64,000 nucleotides of DNA, from positions 62,001-126,000 of the forward strand of contig URVM01000002.1 of the NCBI GenBank assembly GCA_900551325.1. The letters are read 5' to 3'. How positions within the stretch are numbered: the first letter of the stretch is position 1; each line of letters begins with the position of its first letter. The position numbers and the translations under genes are program-made. The stretch comes from an uncultured Eubacteriales bacterium (GTDB lineage Bacteria; Bacillota; Clostridia; Lachnospirales; Cellulosilyticaceae). The notes beneath the pieces are model-generated. The model was given only the letters and a program-made list of their open reading frames with translations, searched no databases and was not told the origin of the DNA. Positions 1 to 8,956 of the stretch are shown here, piece after piece.

Positions 1-123
1 TCCCATACCATCAGCCACAATATAAAGATTTGGTAAGGGGCCAATAGGTTCATTGGAAACAAATACACTATCTTCATTTTTACTACGTTTCTTGCCAATA
101 TTTACTTTCCCAACAGCAATCAT
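1..123 (-). CDS. PP2C-type serine/threonine phosphatase, N-terminal fragment
   Basis: Only the first 41 codons lie in the window; the gene runs off the left edge. The start MIAVGKVNIGKKRSKNEDS carries the R-x-x-N-E-D element that opens bacterial PP2C phosphatases of the Stp/PrpC type, and the fragment ends in VADGMG, the metal-binding D-G-x-G motif. It starts one base after the rlmN stop codon, so it is translated from the same transcript. In many Firmicutes the rsmB-rlmN pair is followed by stp and the PASTA kinase gene prkC, which is the inferred continuation outside the window. The family call is firm for such a short piece; the exact subfamily is inferred from gene order. Confidence 0.8.
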   Translation of the reverse strand, partial: MIAVGKVNIGKKRSKNEDSVFVSNEPIGPLPNLYIVADGMG

Positions 124-124
124 G

Positions 125-1162
125 CTATTCACCTCTTTTTTGTAGATACCTCCGCCTTAACTGACCGCATGCTGCATCAATATCTGAGCCAAGTGTACGG
201 CGTACAGTCGTCTCTATATGATAAGATTTTAATACGTTAGCAAAATCTTCTATGCTGTGATTTGTTGCTGCTTTAAATTGACGTTCTTCAATTGGGTTAA
301 CAGGAATTAAGTTCACATGAGCTAGCATTCCTTTTAATAGTTTTGCTAATCTTGTTGCATCTTCCACACTGTCATTTTCTCCTTGAATAAGAGAATATTC
401 AAAAGTAATACGTCTACCTGTCTTTTCAATATAGTAGTTACATGCTTCTAAAATTTCTGCAATACTATATTTTTTAGCAACAGGCATAACCTGACGACGT
501 TTCTCATCTGTTGTAGCATGAAGTGAGATGGCTAGCGTAATTTGAAAACCTTTATCCGCTAACTCGTAAATCTTAGGTACTAAACCACAAGTTGAAACAG
601 TAATATGACGTTGTCCTATATTTTGTCCCGCTTCATGGTTGATAAGTTCTACAAACTTTGTAGTAATATCTATATACTCTAATGGTTCTCCACTTCCCAT
701 AATAACAATGTTTGAAATACGCTCGCCTGTATCTTGTTGTACTTTATAAATTTGACCAAGCATTTCAGATACTTTTAAATTCCTTATAAGTCCCTCAAGT
801 GTTGAAGCACAGAACTTACACCCCATGCGACACCCTACTTGAGATGAAATACAAATAGAATTTCCATGTTTATAACGCATTAAAACACTTTCTATTATAT
901 GGGAATCAGACAATTCAAACAAGTATTTTATTGTATCATCTATCTTAGATTCATATTTTTCTAAGATTTTTATCGAAGTAAGAGGATACTTTACTTTAAG
1001 TTCTTCTCTTAAAGCAATAGGTAAATTACTCATTTCATCGTAATCCCATACCATTTTCTCATGGAACCAATTAAAAAGTTGTTTAGCTCTAAATTTACCT
1101 TGCTTTAGTTCCTGCATTACTGTTTCTAATTCATTTAAATTCATACTTAAGATGTCTATCAT
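125..1162 (-). CDS. rlmN: Dual-specificity 23S rRNA / tRNA adenine-C2 methyltransferase RlmN
   Basis: Radical-SAM enzyme that methylates C2 of A2503 in 23S rRNA and A37 in some tRNAs. The 345-residue protein is full length. The radical-SAM cluster motif C-x3-C-x2-C is visible in QVGCRMGCKFCAST near residues 110-120, a glycine-rich SAM site follows (MGSGEPL), and the C-terminal methyl-carrier cysteine is in SDIDAACGQLRRR. It follows rsmB by 12 nt in the same direction, so two ribosomal RNA methyltransferases are co-transcribed. Cfr-type resistance methyltransferases share the fold, but length, position in the rsmB-rlmN-stp order and the C-terminal sequence favour RlmN. Confidence 0.95.
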   Translation of the reverse strand: MIDILSMNLNELETVMQELKQGKFRAKQLFNWFHEKMVWDYDEMSNLPIALREELKVKYPLTSIKILEKYESKIDDTIKYLFELSDSHIIESVLMRYKHGNSICISSQVGCRMGCKFCASTLEGLIRNLKVSEMLGQIYKVQQDTGERISNIVIMGSGEPLEYIDITTKFVELINHEAGQNIGQRHITVSTCGLVPKIYELADKGFQITLAISLHATTDEKRRQVMPVAKKYSIAEILEACNYYIEKTGRRITFEYSLIQGENDSVEDATRLAKLLKGMLAHVNLIPVNPIEERQFKAATNHSIEDFANVLKSYHIETTVRRTLGSDIDAACGQLRRRYLQKRGE

Positions 1163-1174
1163 ATATTAAGCTCC

Positions 1175-2485
1175 TTATTTTCTAAATCGGGCAATGAAAA
1201 AGCCATCTGTATCTTTTAAATAGGGTAATATTTCAATATAAGCATTGTCATGAACTTCAGATTTTAAACACTCTGGCATTCCAAAAGGTATAGTATCTTT
1301 TTTAAGCCCTAAAGATAATGCAAAATCAACCATTTGTTGATTTTCTTCTTGAGTAAGTGTACATGTACTATATACAAGAATCCCATTTTCTTTTAGATAT
1401 TCATATGCCACTTTCATAAGACCTTTTTGAATTTCATTAATATCCTTTATATCTTCTTCTACTTTAGCATAACGAATATCTGGCTTACGTTTCATAATTC
1501 CAAGTCCAGAACAAGGCGCATCTAATAAAATTTTATCAAATTTTCCTTTCCACTCCTCATTCTTTACCATACCATCTTGAAGTTTCCCTTCAATAATAGA
1601 TATACCTAAGCGTTTTGCATTTTTTTCTATTAAATCAATTTTATGTTCATGTATATCACAACCTATAATACATCCTTCATTTTCCATTAATGCACCTATA
1701 TGCGTAGTTTTTCCACCTGGTGCACTACACATATCTAAAATATAATCCCCCTTCTGTGGGGCAACTATATGCCCTACTAGCATAGCACTTTCATCTTGTA
1801 CTGTCCATAATCCCTCCTTATAAGAGTTACTATGGTGTATGCCAATAGGTGTTCTAATATAAAGACTTTCTGGTACAAAGCCTTCTTCTAAAACCTCTAT
1901 ACCTTCTTGTCTCAAAATATCTTTAAGTGCCTCTTTTGTTGTTTTTAATGTATTTACACGAATACATACTTTGGCACGTCCTGATAAACTTTCACAAATA
2001 CTTTTTGTCTTATCTTCACCATAAGTTTTTACCCATCTTTCTATAATCCATTCTGGTATAGAATAATAAATACTTAAATTAGGATAGCTAAGACTCTCTT
2101 TCTGTCTCTCTATATTTCTAAGGGTTCCATTAATAAAACCTGCTAAATTACTCATCTTACGTTTATGCATAATTTTAACTGCCTCATTAATAACAGCTGA
2201 GGCAGGTACTTTATCTAAAAACAGCAGTTGATAAACACTCATACGCATAAGACTTCGTACAAGAGGCTTCATTTTCTTTACAGGTGTTTTAGAAAATTGA
2301 TTAATAACATAATCTATACGTAAACGCCATTTAATGGTGCCATAAATTACTTCATTTGCAAAGCTTTTATCTCGTCCTTCTAAAGTGTCTAATTCTTTTT
2401 TCAATGCTAATTGCAAATAGGTTTCATCTTTTTCTAGATCTACTAGAATCCCAACAATAACCTCTCGTATAGTTTTTGTTTTCAT
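1175..2485 (-). CDS. rsmB: 16S rRNA cytosine-967 C5-methyltransferase RsmB
   Basis: SAM-dependent m5C methyltransferase of 16S rRNA. The 436-residue protein has the N-terminal NusB-like helical domain (about residues 1-140, with the FANEVIYGTIKWR stretch typical of the family) and a C-terminal Rossmann methyltransferase domain. Visible motifs are the SAM loop LDMCSAPGGKTTH, the catalytic motif DAPCSGLG and the second cysteine motif STCTL. A hairpin lies between its start and the upstream protease gene, so it may be transcribed partly by read-through and partly from its own promoter. No anomaly is seen. Confidence 0.95.
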   Translation of the reverse strand: MKTKTIREVIVGILVDLEKDETYLQLALKKELDTLEGRDKSFANEVIYGTIKWRLRIDYVINQFSKTPVKKMKPLVRSLMRMSVYQLLFLDKVPASAVINEAVKIMHKRKMSNLAGFINGTLRNIERQKESLSYPNLSIYYSIPEWIIERWVKTYGEDKTKSICESLSGRAKVCIRVNTLKTTKEALKDILRQEGIEVLEEGFVPESLYIRTPIGIHHSNSYKEGLWTVQDESAMLVGHIVAPQKGDYILDMCSAPGGKTTHIGALMENEGCIIGCDIHEHKIDLIEKNAKRLGISIIEGKLQDGMVKNEEWKGKFDKILLDAPCSGLGIMKRKPDIRYAKVEEDIKDINEIQKGLMKVAYEYLKENGILVYSTCTLTQEENQQMVDFALSLGLKKDTIPFGMPECLKSEVHDNAYIEILPYLKDTDGFFIARFRK

Positions 2486-2522
2486 TTTATATCCTCATTT
2501 CATTCTATCTTACTTATAGTAT

Positions 2523-2549
2523 AAAAGACGCTTAATAAGCGTCTTTTTA
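2523..2549 (-). terminator. Intrinsic terminator or attenuator between protease gene and rsmB
   Basis: An 11-bp perfect stem (AAAAGACGCTT / AAGCGTCTTTT) with a 3-nt loop overlaps the stop codon of the upstream gene. The U run is only four residues, so termination is probably partial. Confidence 0.6.
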
Positions 2550-3242
2550 ATCTCTATCATTTCCACCATAAATGAGTACTAATCTTAGTAACATTAGTAA
2601 GGAAGTTGCTGCTCCTGCCACATAAGTAAGGGCAGCAGCTTGAAGTACATCACGTGCTCCATCTAATTCTTCTTCTGATAAAATGCCACTATTTGAAAGG
2701 GCCACTAAAGCACGTTTTGAAGCATTAAACTCTACTGGAAGTGTTATAAAACTAAAAAGCGTTGTAAAACTAAATAAAATAATACCTATCCATAATAATC
2801 CTCTAAAAGATGTTATAGCTCCTAAAACTACCATTGGCAAGGAAAGATTGTTTGCAAAAGTAGTTATTGGAATTAGTTTATGACGCAAGTTTAAAAATCC
2901 ATAATGATGAGCTTCTTGTAAAACATGCCCAACCTCATGAGCTGCTACACTTACAGCTGCAATAGAATTCATATTATATACAGTTTCAGAAAGACCTATT
3001 TGTTTTGTAAGTGGATTATAATGGTCTGTCATAGAACCTCTTACAGGTTTTATATCAATATTGTTCAAATGATTAATCATTAGGATCCTTCTTGCAGCTT
3101 CTTCTCCTGTATAACCTGATAAACTACGTACTCTAGAATATTTACTAAAAGTACTTTGTAATTTCATACTTGCCCATATAGGCAAAATTGAAATTGCTAA
3201 AAATAAGATCCAATACAAAGAATTGGTAGATCCATAATACAT
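2547..3242 (-). CDS. Zinc-dependent membrane metallopeptidase, YugP-like
   Basis: Membrane-embedded neutral zinc metallopeptidase of the family that includes B. subtilis YugP. The 231-residue protein has an N-terminal membrane segment (about residues 9-25), then the zinc motif HEVGH in AAHEVGHVLQEAHHYG (about residue 100), a hydrophobic hairpin at about 125-170 and a further segment near the C-terminus. N-A-S-x-R-A after the second hydrophobic stretch matches the conserved FNASKRA element of this family. It is the last gene before the hairpin at 2523 and follows fmt by 16 nt. The substrate is unknown. Confidence 0.85.
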   Translation of the reverse strand: MYYGSTNSLYWILFLAISILPIWASMKLQSTFSKYSRVRSLSGYTGEEAARRILMINHLNNIDIKPVRGSMTDHYNPLTKQIGLSETVYNMNSIAAVSVAAHEVGHVLQEAHHYGFLNLRHKLIPITTFANNLSLPMVVLGAITSFRGLLWIGIILFSFTTLFSFITLPVEFNASKRALVALSNSGILSEEELDGARDVLQAAALTYVAGAATSLLMLLRLVLIYGGNDRD

Positions 3243-3258
3243 GCTATCAGCTCCTATC

Positions 3259-4194
3259 TTAGTTCCCTAATAGTCTGCCTTTCTCAATACTGTTTCCTTT
3301 AATGTATTCTGAAACAGGCATTCTTTTTTTATTAGGTGCTTGCATCTCCTCAATAATTAATATACCGTTTCCAGTTTGTACATGTATACCTACCTTATCC
3401 ACTTCTACAATAGTACCAGGTGCATAATCTGTATTTCTATTACTCATACTTGTTTGCCATACTTTTATAGTCTGACCTTCGTAATAGGTATATGCCACTG
3501 GCCATGGATTAAGGCCACGTACAAGTGCGTCAATTTCATGATTAGCCTTTTCCCACTTAATCTCACCTAAAGATTTTTGAATCATAGATGCATAGGTTGC
3601 CTCTTCATCATTTTGCTTTTCTCTTTCTTTTCCACCTGCTTCAATCATTGGCAAGGCTTCTTTAAGAGCCTGGGCACCTACTGTCTTCATCTTATCATGT
3701 AAAGATTCGTAAGTATCCTTTAAATCAATTGGCATAGATTTTTTATAAAGCATATCCCCTGTATCCATACCTTTGTCCATGTACATAATGGTCACACCTG
3801 TTTCAGTCTCCTCATTAATAATACTCCACTGAATTGGTGCTGCACCTCTATACTTTGGTAAAAGAGAACCATGAATATTAATACAACCAAGACGAGGTAC
3901 TTCTAGTACAGCTTCTGGAAGAATCTGTCCATAAGCTACTACAACCATAACATCTGGATTTAAAGTTTTTATGTGGTTTAAAAAATCTTCATTACCTTTT
4001 ACACGCTCTGGTTGTAAAACAGGTAAATCATATTTCAAGGCTAATTCTTTTACAGGTGGCATAAGCACCTTGTTTCCACGACCTTTTGGTCTATCTGGTT
4101 GTGTAACCACAGCAAGAATTTTATGCCCTTCATCTATTAACATTTGTAAAGTAGGAACTGAAAATTCAGGTGTTCCCATAAAAATAATATTCAT
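3259..4194 (-). CDS. fmt: Methionyl-tRNA formyltransferase
   Basis: Transfers a formyl group from 10-formyl-tetrahydrofolate to initiator Met-tRNA. The 311-residue length is normal. The N-terminal formyltransferase domain opens with IIFMGTPEFSVPTL and contains the catalytic and folate-binding signature INIHGSLLPKYRGAAPIQW. The C-terminal tRNA-binding OB-like domain begins at about residue 205 (GEIKWEKANHEIDALVRGLNPWP). The gene lies 9 nt after def, the usual def-fmt pairing in which one enzyme adds and the other removes the formyl group. Confidence 0.96.
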   Translation of the reverse strand: MNIIFMGTPEFSVPTLQMLIDEGHKILAVVTQPDRPKGRGNKVLMPPVKELALKYDLPVLQPERVKGNEDFLNHIKTLNPDVMVVVAYGQILPEAVLEVPRLGCINIHGSLLPKYRGAAPIQWSIINEETETGVTIMYMDKGMDTGDMLYKKSMPIDLKDTYESLHDKMKTVGAQALKEALPMIEAGGKEREKQNDEEATYASMIQKSLGEIKWEKANHEIDALVRGLNPWPVAYTYYEGQTIKVWQTSMSNRNTDYAPGTIVEVDKVGIHVQTGNGILIIEEMQAPNKKRMPVSEYIKGNSIEKGRLLGN

Positions 4195-4203
4195 ACTTGC
4201 CTC

Positions 4204-4674
4204 CTACTGCTCTTCGTCTGTAAGTTCCACCAAATCGCCTTCAACTGAGTCAACAAATAGCTTGCCATTTAAGTGATCATTTTCATGAAGCATAGCACGT
4301 GCCATAAATCCTTCACCCTCAATTTCAAACCATTCACCTGTTCTATCTTGAGCTCTCATTTTTACATGATTAGGTCTTCTTACTGCACCATATTTACCAG
4401 GTACACTTAAGCAACCTTCTTCACCAAATTGCTCTCCATCTACTGAAATAAGTTCAGGATTTATAAATTCAACAAGACCTTCACCAATATCTACCACAAA
4501 AATACGTTTTAATAAACCAATTTGCGGTGCAGCAAGACCTACTCCTTCTGCATGATACATAGTTTCTGCCATATCATCTAATAATGTTCCTAATGCTTCA
4601 TCAAATTTTGTAACCTCTTTAGATATTTTTCTAAGAATTGGGTCACTTTCTATACGTATTGTACGTGTCGCCAT
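4204..4674 (-). CDS. def: Peptide deformylase
   Basis: Metal-dependent hydrolase removing the N-formyl group from nascent proteins. All three signature motifs are visible: GVGLAAPQIG, EGCLSVPG with the metal-binding cysteine, and HENDHLNG with two metal histidines and the catalytic glutamate. The start is placed at 4674 (ATG of MATRTIRI) because AAGGAGG lies 5 nt upstream of it; an in-frame ATG at 4689 precedes that ribosome-binding site and is less likely. This gives 156 residues. The gene sits between priA and fmt, 9 nt before fmt. Confidence 0.95.
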   Translation of the reverse strand: MATRTIRIESDPILRKISKEVTKFDEALGTLLDDMAETMYHAEGVGLAAPQIGLLKRIFVVDIGEGLVEFINPELISVDGEQFGEEGCLSVPGKYGAVRRPNHVKMRAQDRTGEWFEIEGEGFMARAMLHENDHLNGKLFVDSVEGDLVELTDEEQ

Positions 4675-4689
4675 AATTGCCTCCTTCAT

Positions 4690-6942
4690 TTAAAACATAC
4701 TTCTTGGGTCTATATCCCAATTAATTTTTATTGTACCAGTATTTTCTCTATTAATAAACTTATTTAAACAATATTTACCATAAATTAAAACCTTTTCTCG
4801 TTCCACACCCATAATAATCAGTTGCCACCTATACTCATCTGCAATTCTACTAATAGTAGCTGCTGCTGGTCCTACAATACGAAAAAGCCCCTTTTTATTG
4901 TAGTATTCATAATAATACTTTAAGGTATGCATTTTTTGAATGACTTCTGATTCATTTTTTCCTGATATGGTTAAAGCAAAAAGGTGAGTATAGGGTGGAT
5001 ACCCTAGCATTTTCCTAATTTTTAGCTGTTCCTCGTAAAAAGCTTGTTGTTGGTTATATTTAATTTTTTCAAGTACCATATTATCTGGATTATAAGTCTG
5101 GATAATAACTTCTCCTTTTTTGTCACCACGCCCCGCACGACCAAGTGTTTGGGTAATAAGCTGATAGGTACGTTCTTCACTTCTAAAGTCTTGAAGGTAA
5201 AGAGCTTGATCAGCTGCAATAATACCTGCTAGAGTCACATCAGGAAAATCATGACCTTTTGCAATCATCTGTGTTCCTACAAGTACATTAAATTCATGAT
5301 TTTGAAAAGCTTCAAGTACTTTACTATGTCCATCTTTTCCAGAAGTAGTATCAAAGTCCATACGGCCAATACCATAGGCACCAAAATGAGTTTGTAAGTA
5401 TTCTTCTACCTTTTCGGTTCCACTTCCAAAGAATCTTATATGAGCACTACCACAACTAGGACAGACTGTAGGAATTTCTTGTTTATGCCCACAATAATGA
5501 CACTCTAAATATCCTGATTGCCTATGATAAGTTAAAGCAATATCACAATGTTTACATTTTGCTACATAACCGCAATTGCGACAATTAACAAAAGTAGAAT
5601 GTCCTCTTCTATTAATAAGAAGCATAGCTTGATTACCAGCGCTTAATGTACGTTCAAGTCCTTCATGAAGCGCACTACTTATAATCTGCATATTGCCATT
5701 TTGCAGTTCACGTCTCATATCTACAATCTCTACATGAGGTAGGGTAGCCCCTCCTATACGCTTTGTAAGCGGAATCAGTGTAAGTGCTCCCTTTTTCATC
5801 TGGTAATAGCTTTCAAGACTTGGTGTAGCAGAAGCTAGTATCAAGGTACCTCCACACTCCATCATTCTTGTACGTGCTACATCAGTAGCATGGTACTTAG
5901 GTGTTGTTTCAGATTTATAAGTGGCTTCATGCTCTTCATCTATTACAATAAGTTTTAAGTTATTCATAGGCATAAATACTGCACTACGTGGTCCAATCAT
6001 TACTCTTATTTGACCTTCTTTAGCTGCTTGATATAGTTTTTGTCTTTGATTTGGAGTCATACGACTATGAGTAAGTGCTACTACATTACCAAATCTTTCT
6101 CTAAATCGCATAAGTGTTTGTCTTGTTAGAGCAATCTCTGGAATAAGGACAATAGCACTACCACCTTCTTGTAAAACTTTTCGGATAGCATAGAGAAATA
6201 CTTCTGTTTTACCACTGCCTGTTATACCTTCTAAAAGTAAACCTTTGTAATAGGGATCATTAATCGCCTGACTAATCTTATTATATGCAAAAGCTTGTTC
6301 ATCATTTAATAATTTAAAAACTGCATCATTTACCTGACTCGGTCTAAATAACTTTAAACGTTCTTCTTTTTTTAGAATTTCTTTCTTAACAAGTGTATTT
6401 AGACTAGATAGACTTACTTCTTGACTTCTTTTTAAATCGTCTAAACCAATAGTCTCTTCCATTAAAAAAAGCGTCAAAATTGCACGCTGTTTATCAAAAC
6501 TTTTCTTAGAACTTTCTTTCTCAATATATTGCTTTAATACACCTTCACTCATATTTCTAGTAATATAAGTAATAGTTTGTGGTACAGGTTTATAAGGTGT
6601 TTTCGTCATACCAGGTGGTAAAATAAGTTCTAAAGCCATGGCAAAAGTACACCCATAATAGTTTACTAAAAATCTAGCTAAGCTTACCTGTTCCCTATTT
6701 AATAAAGGTTCTTGGTCAAAAACCTCAAAAATAGGCTTAATACGATAATTTTCTTCTGGAAGCTCTTCTAGAAGATGAATAACAAAAGCAATTTGTGTAC
6801 GATTCCCTTGACCAAAAGGTACTTTCACCCGTTGTCCTACTTCCACCCTACCTATTAAATGAGCAGGAATACTATAAGTAAATAGCCGATCGATTTCCTC
6901 AGTTTTTGCAAAGTTAATAATAACCTGTGCATACTTACTCAT
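4690..6942 (-). CDS. priA: Primosomal replication restart helicase PriA
   Basis: Superfamily 2 DNA helicase that reloads the replisome at stalled forks. The 750-residue protein carries the N-terminal DNA-binding domain, Walker A (LEGITGSGKTE, about residue 240), the D-E-E-H box (VIDEEHEA), and a zinc-binding region with the cysteine pairs CRNCGY, CKHC, CHYCG and CPSCGS around residues 455-500. Motifs V and VI (VLVGTQMIAKGHDFP, TLGRAGRGDKKG) are intact. In relatives coaBC often lies between rpoZ and priA; here only 47 nt and a hairpin separate them. Confidence 0.96.
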   Translation of the reverse strand: MSKYAQVIINFAKTEEIDRLFTYSIPAHLIGRVEVGQRVKVPFGQGNRTQIAFVIHLLEELPEENYRIKPIFEVFDQEPLLNREQVSLARFLVNYYGCTFAMALELILPPGMTKTPYKPVPQTITYITRNMSEGVLKQYIEKESSKKSFDKQRAILTLFLMEETIGLDDLKRSQEVSLSSLNTLVKKEILKKEERLKLFRPSQVNDAVFKLLNDEQAFAYNKISQAINDPYYKGLLLEGITGSGKTEVFLYAIRKVLQEGGSAIVLIPEIALTRQTLMRFRERFGNVVALTHSRMTPNQRQKLYQAAKEGQIRVMIGPRSAVFMPMNNLKLIVIDEEHEATYKSETTPKYHATDVARTRMMECGGTLILASATPSLESYYQMKKGALTLIPLTKRIGGATLPHVEIVDMRRELQNGNMQIISSALHEGLERTLSAGNQAMLLINRRGHSTFVNCRNCGYVAKCKHCDIALTYHRQSGYLECHYCGHKQEIPTVCPSCGSAHIRFFGSGTEKVEEYLQTHFGAYGIGRMDFDTTSGKDGHSKVLEAFQNHEFNVLVGTQMIAKGHDFPDVTLAGIIAADQALYLQDFRSEERTYQLITQTLGRAGRGDKKGEVIIQTYNPDNMVLEKIKYNQQQAFYEEQLKIRKMLGYPPYTHLFALTISGKNESEVIQKMHTLKYYYEYYNKKGLFRIVGPAAATISRIADEYRWQLIIMGVEREKVLIYGKYCLNKFINRENTGTIKINWDIDPRSMF

Positions 6943-6964
6943 ATTAGACTCCTATCACACATAA

Positions 6965-6996
6965 AGAATAAACAAGTGCAAGCACTTGTTTATTCT
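6965..6996 (-). terminator. Hairpin after rpoZ, possible partial terminator
   Basis: A perfect inverted repeat, AGAATAAACAAGTGC and its complement, 15 bases per arm with 2 bases between, overlaps the rpoZ stop codon. The trailing sequence TTTATTCTTTATG is only moderately U-rich, so it may attenuate transcription into priA or stabilise the rpoZ 3' end. Confidence 0.6.
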
Positions 6997-7295
6997 CCTA
7001 ATTCTTTAATTTTAATTTTTCCTGCGTAAAGTTCTTCAACCGCAATTGAAGTTGATTTTTTGTACTTTAATTTTTCGTTAAGTTCAGCTGCTTCTTTAAT
7101 ACGGATAGGATTAATAGGTGTTGGTTCTTTATCTTTATCAGCGTTTTTACTACTTGATTCTTCATTTACAATATCAATAATTTGTCTTGCACGTCTAGCT
7201 GCAGCAATAATGATAGAGTAACGGCTTGTAACTACTTTTTCTGAAGCGTCTTCATTTAATTTTTCCATAAGTTGTGTGTATGATGGTTGTAACAT
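6990..7295 (-). CDS. rpoZ: RNA polymerase omega subunit
   Basis: Small subunit that helps assemble and stabilise RNA polymerase. The N-terminal half carries the RpoZ/Rpb6 core, with S-R-Y-S-I-I-I-A-A-A-R-R-A-R-Q-I-I (about residues 24-40). The 101-residue length fits Clostridia, including a low-complexity linker (SSSKNADKDKEPTP) before a conserved-looking C-terminal strand region. It lies 12 nt after gmk, the standard gmk-rpoZ order. Confidence 0.92.
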   Translation of the reverse strand: MLQPSYTQLMEKLNEDASEKVVTSRYSIIIAAARRARQIIDIVNEESSSKNADKDKEPTPINPIRIKEAAELNEKLKYKKSTSIAVEELYAGKIKIKELGE

Positions 7296-7307
7296 ATTAG
7301 TGCCTCC

Positions 7308-7910
7308 TTATTTTGTGAGCATTTGCTCAATATATGCTTTATATCTATAGCTTTTGAGTTTTTCAGCTTTTACAATGTTTTTAATTTCCTCTACTGCATC
7401 TTCAAGCTGATCGTTAATTACAATATAATCATATTCTCGATATGATGCAAGTTCTTCTTCTGCACGTTTTAAACGTGCTGCAATAACCTCTGGACTTTCT
7501 GTACCACGTCCTACAAGTCTACTTTTAAGTTCTTCGAAAGTTGGTGGCATAATAAATACGAAAATAGCATCTGGGTATACACTCTTCACTTGCATAGCCC
7601 CCTGAACTTCTATTTCTAAAATAACATCTTTGCCTTCTTCAACAGTCTTGTCAATGAAACTTTTAGGTGTTCCATAGTAATTGTTGCAGAAGTTAGCATA
7701 CTCTAAAAGCTCACCTTTTTCAATCATTTCTTCAAATTCTTCTACAGTTTTAAAGAAATAATGTACTGCATCCTCTTCACCTACACGTGGTTTTCTTGTT
7801 GTAGCTGAAATAGAAAGTACAAAATCTTCTTTAATAAGTTCTTTTACAATAGTCCCTTTACCTGATCCTGATGGACCTGAAAGGATAATCTTAAGTCCTT
7901 CGCTTTGCAT
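7308..7910 (-). CDS. gmk: Guanylate kinase
   Basis: Phosphorylates GMP to GDP with ATP. The P-loop ILSGPSGSGKGTIV is at the N-terminus, followed by the GMP-binding elements SATTRKPRVGEEDAVHYFF and LEYANFCNNYYGTP and the lid region RLVGRGTESPEVIAARL. The start is placed at 7910 because AAGGAG lies 6 nt upstream of that ATG; an upstream in-frame ATG at 7931 precedes the ribosome-binding site. The product is 200 residues. In many Firmicutes remA (DUF370) lies between yicC and gmk; the 61-nt gap here is too short for it. Confidence 0.96.
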   Translation of the reverse strand: MQSEGLKIILSGPSGSGKGTIVKELIKEDFVLSISATTRKPRVGEEDAVHYFFKTVEEFEEMIEKGELLEYANFCNNYYGTPKSFIDKTVEEGKDVILEIEVQGAMQVKSVYPDAIFVFIMPPTFEELKSRLVGRGTESPEVIAARLKRAEEELASYREYDYIVINDQLEDAVEEIKNIVKAEKLKSYRYKAYIEQMLTK

Positions 7911-7971
7911 CATTATCTCCTTAAAATCCAAATATTATTCTTGTCATTAACCTATAGATTCTGCCTTAGCT

Positions 7972-8850
7972 TTATTCTATATTTTGAATTTGCTCGCGCA
8001 TTTTCTCAATGTCAGTTTTAAGCTGTACCGCATAAGAAGTAATTTGATAGTCATTTGCTTTAGAAGCAATAGTATTCGCTTCACGATTCATTTCCTGCAT
8101 TAAGAAATCTAATTTACGTCCTATACTTCCTTCTTCATCTAAAATACTTTCTAATTGATGAATATGACTCTTAAGTCTTGTAAGTTCTTCATCAATAGCT
8201 ACCTTATCTGCAAAAATAGCAAGTTCCATAGCAAGTCTTGCCTCATCTACAGGAATATCATCAAGTAATTTATGAAGACGTTCTTCAAGCTTTGTTTTAT
8301 ATCCTGATACTATTTGATCACTTACTGCTTCTAAATGACTTACTACCTCTAGAAGTGCCTTAGATTTAAATAATAAATCTTCTTTTAATGCCATACCTTC
8401 TTTTTCTCGCATACAAACAAGCTCTTTTAATGCTTGTTCTAAGCAGCCTTCAATCATAGGCCATAAATCCTCTAAGTCTGATGTTTTTTTGTAAACACCA
8501 ATTAGATCATTTACTCCCATTATTTGAGCAAGTCCTATATTGTCTTGAAGTCCAAGCTTTGCACCTATTTCTCTTAGTGCTTCTACATAAGCTATACATG
8601 CTGCTTCATTGACTACCACTTCTACATCATCTTCAGATACACTTGTCATAAAGAGGTTAACTTCTACTTTCCCTCTTCCAATGTACAGCTTCACCTTTTT
8701 ACGTATATTGTCTTCAAGAGGCGTTAATCCTTTTGGCATACGCACAGAAAGTTCACAGTATCTATGATTTACAGAACTTATTTCAATATTTATTTTCCGG
8801 TTATGGGCTTCTGTTTCACATCTGCCGTATCCTGTCATACTTTTTATCAT
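7972..8850 (-). CDS. yicC: YicC/YloC-family endoribonuclease
   Basis: Member of the YicC/YloC family, shown in model bacteria to act as an endoribonuclease on RNA. The 292-residue protein has the N-terminal domain starting MIKSMTGYGR and the C-terminal DUF1732 region with the near-invariant element GRKLDFLMQEMNREANTIASKA. It is the first gene of the housekeeping operon and has its own promoter (8883-8911) and a ribosome-binding site AAAGGGG. The name follows the family; physiological targets are not deducible from sequence. Confidence 0.92.
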   Translation of the reverse strand: MIKSMTGYGRCETEAHNRKINIEISSVNHRYCELSVRMPKGLTPLEDNIRKKVKLYIGRGKVEVNLFMTSVSEDDVEVVVNEAACIAYVEALREIGAKLGLQDNIGLAQIMGVNDLIGVYKKTSDLEDLWPMIEGCLEQALKELVCMREKEGMALKEDLLFKSKALLEVVSHLEAVSDQIVSGYKTKLEERLHKLLDDIPVDEARLAMELAIFADKVAIDEELTRLKSHIHQLESILDEEGSIGRKLDFLMQEMNREANTIASKANDYQITSYAVQLKTDIEKMREQIQNIE

Positions 8851-8882
8851 ACGGTTACCCCTTTACTTACTAATCGTTTCAT

Positions 8883-8911
8883 ATTATAGCACATCTCACT
8901 TTTATTTTCAA
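8883..8911 (-). promoter_or_regulatory. Sigma-A-type promoter for the yicC-gmk-rpoZ operon
   Basis: On the minus strand TTGAAA (8906-8911) and TATAAT (8883-8888) are separated by exactly 17 nt, close to the vegetative consensus, about 30 nt before the yicC start codon. Confidence 0.75.
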
Positions 8912-8956
8912 AAAAATTATGCTATACTCCGTGTATTAATTAAAGGAGGTCCCATT

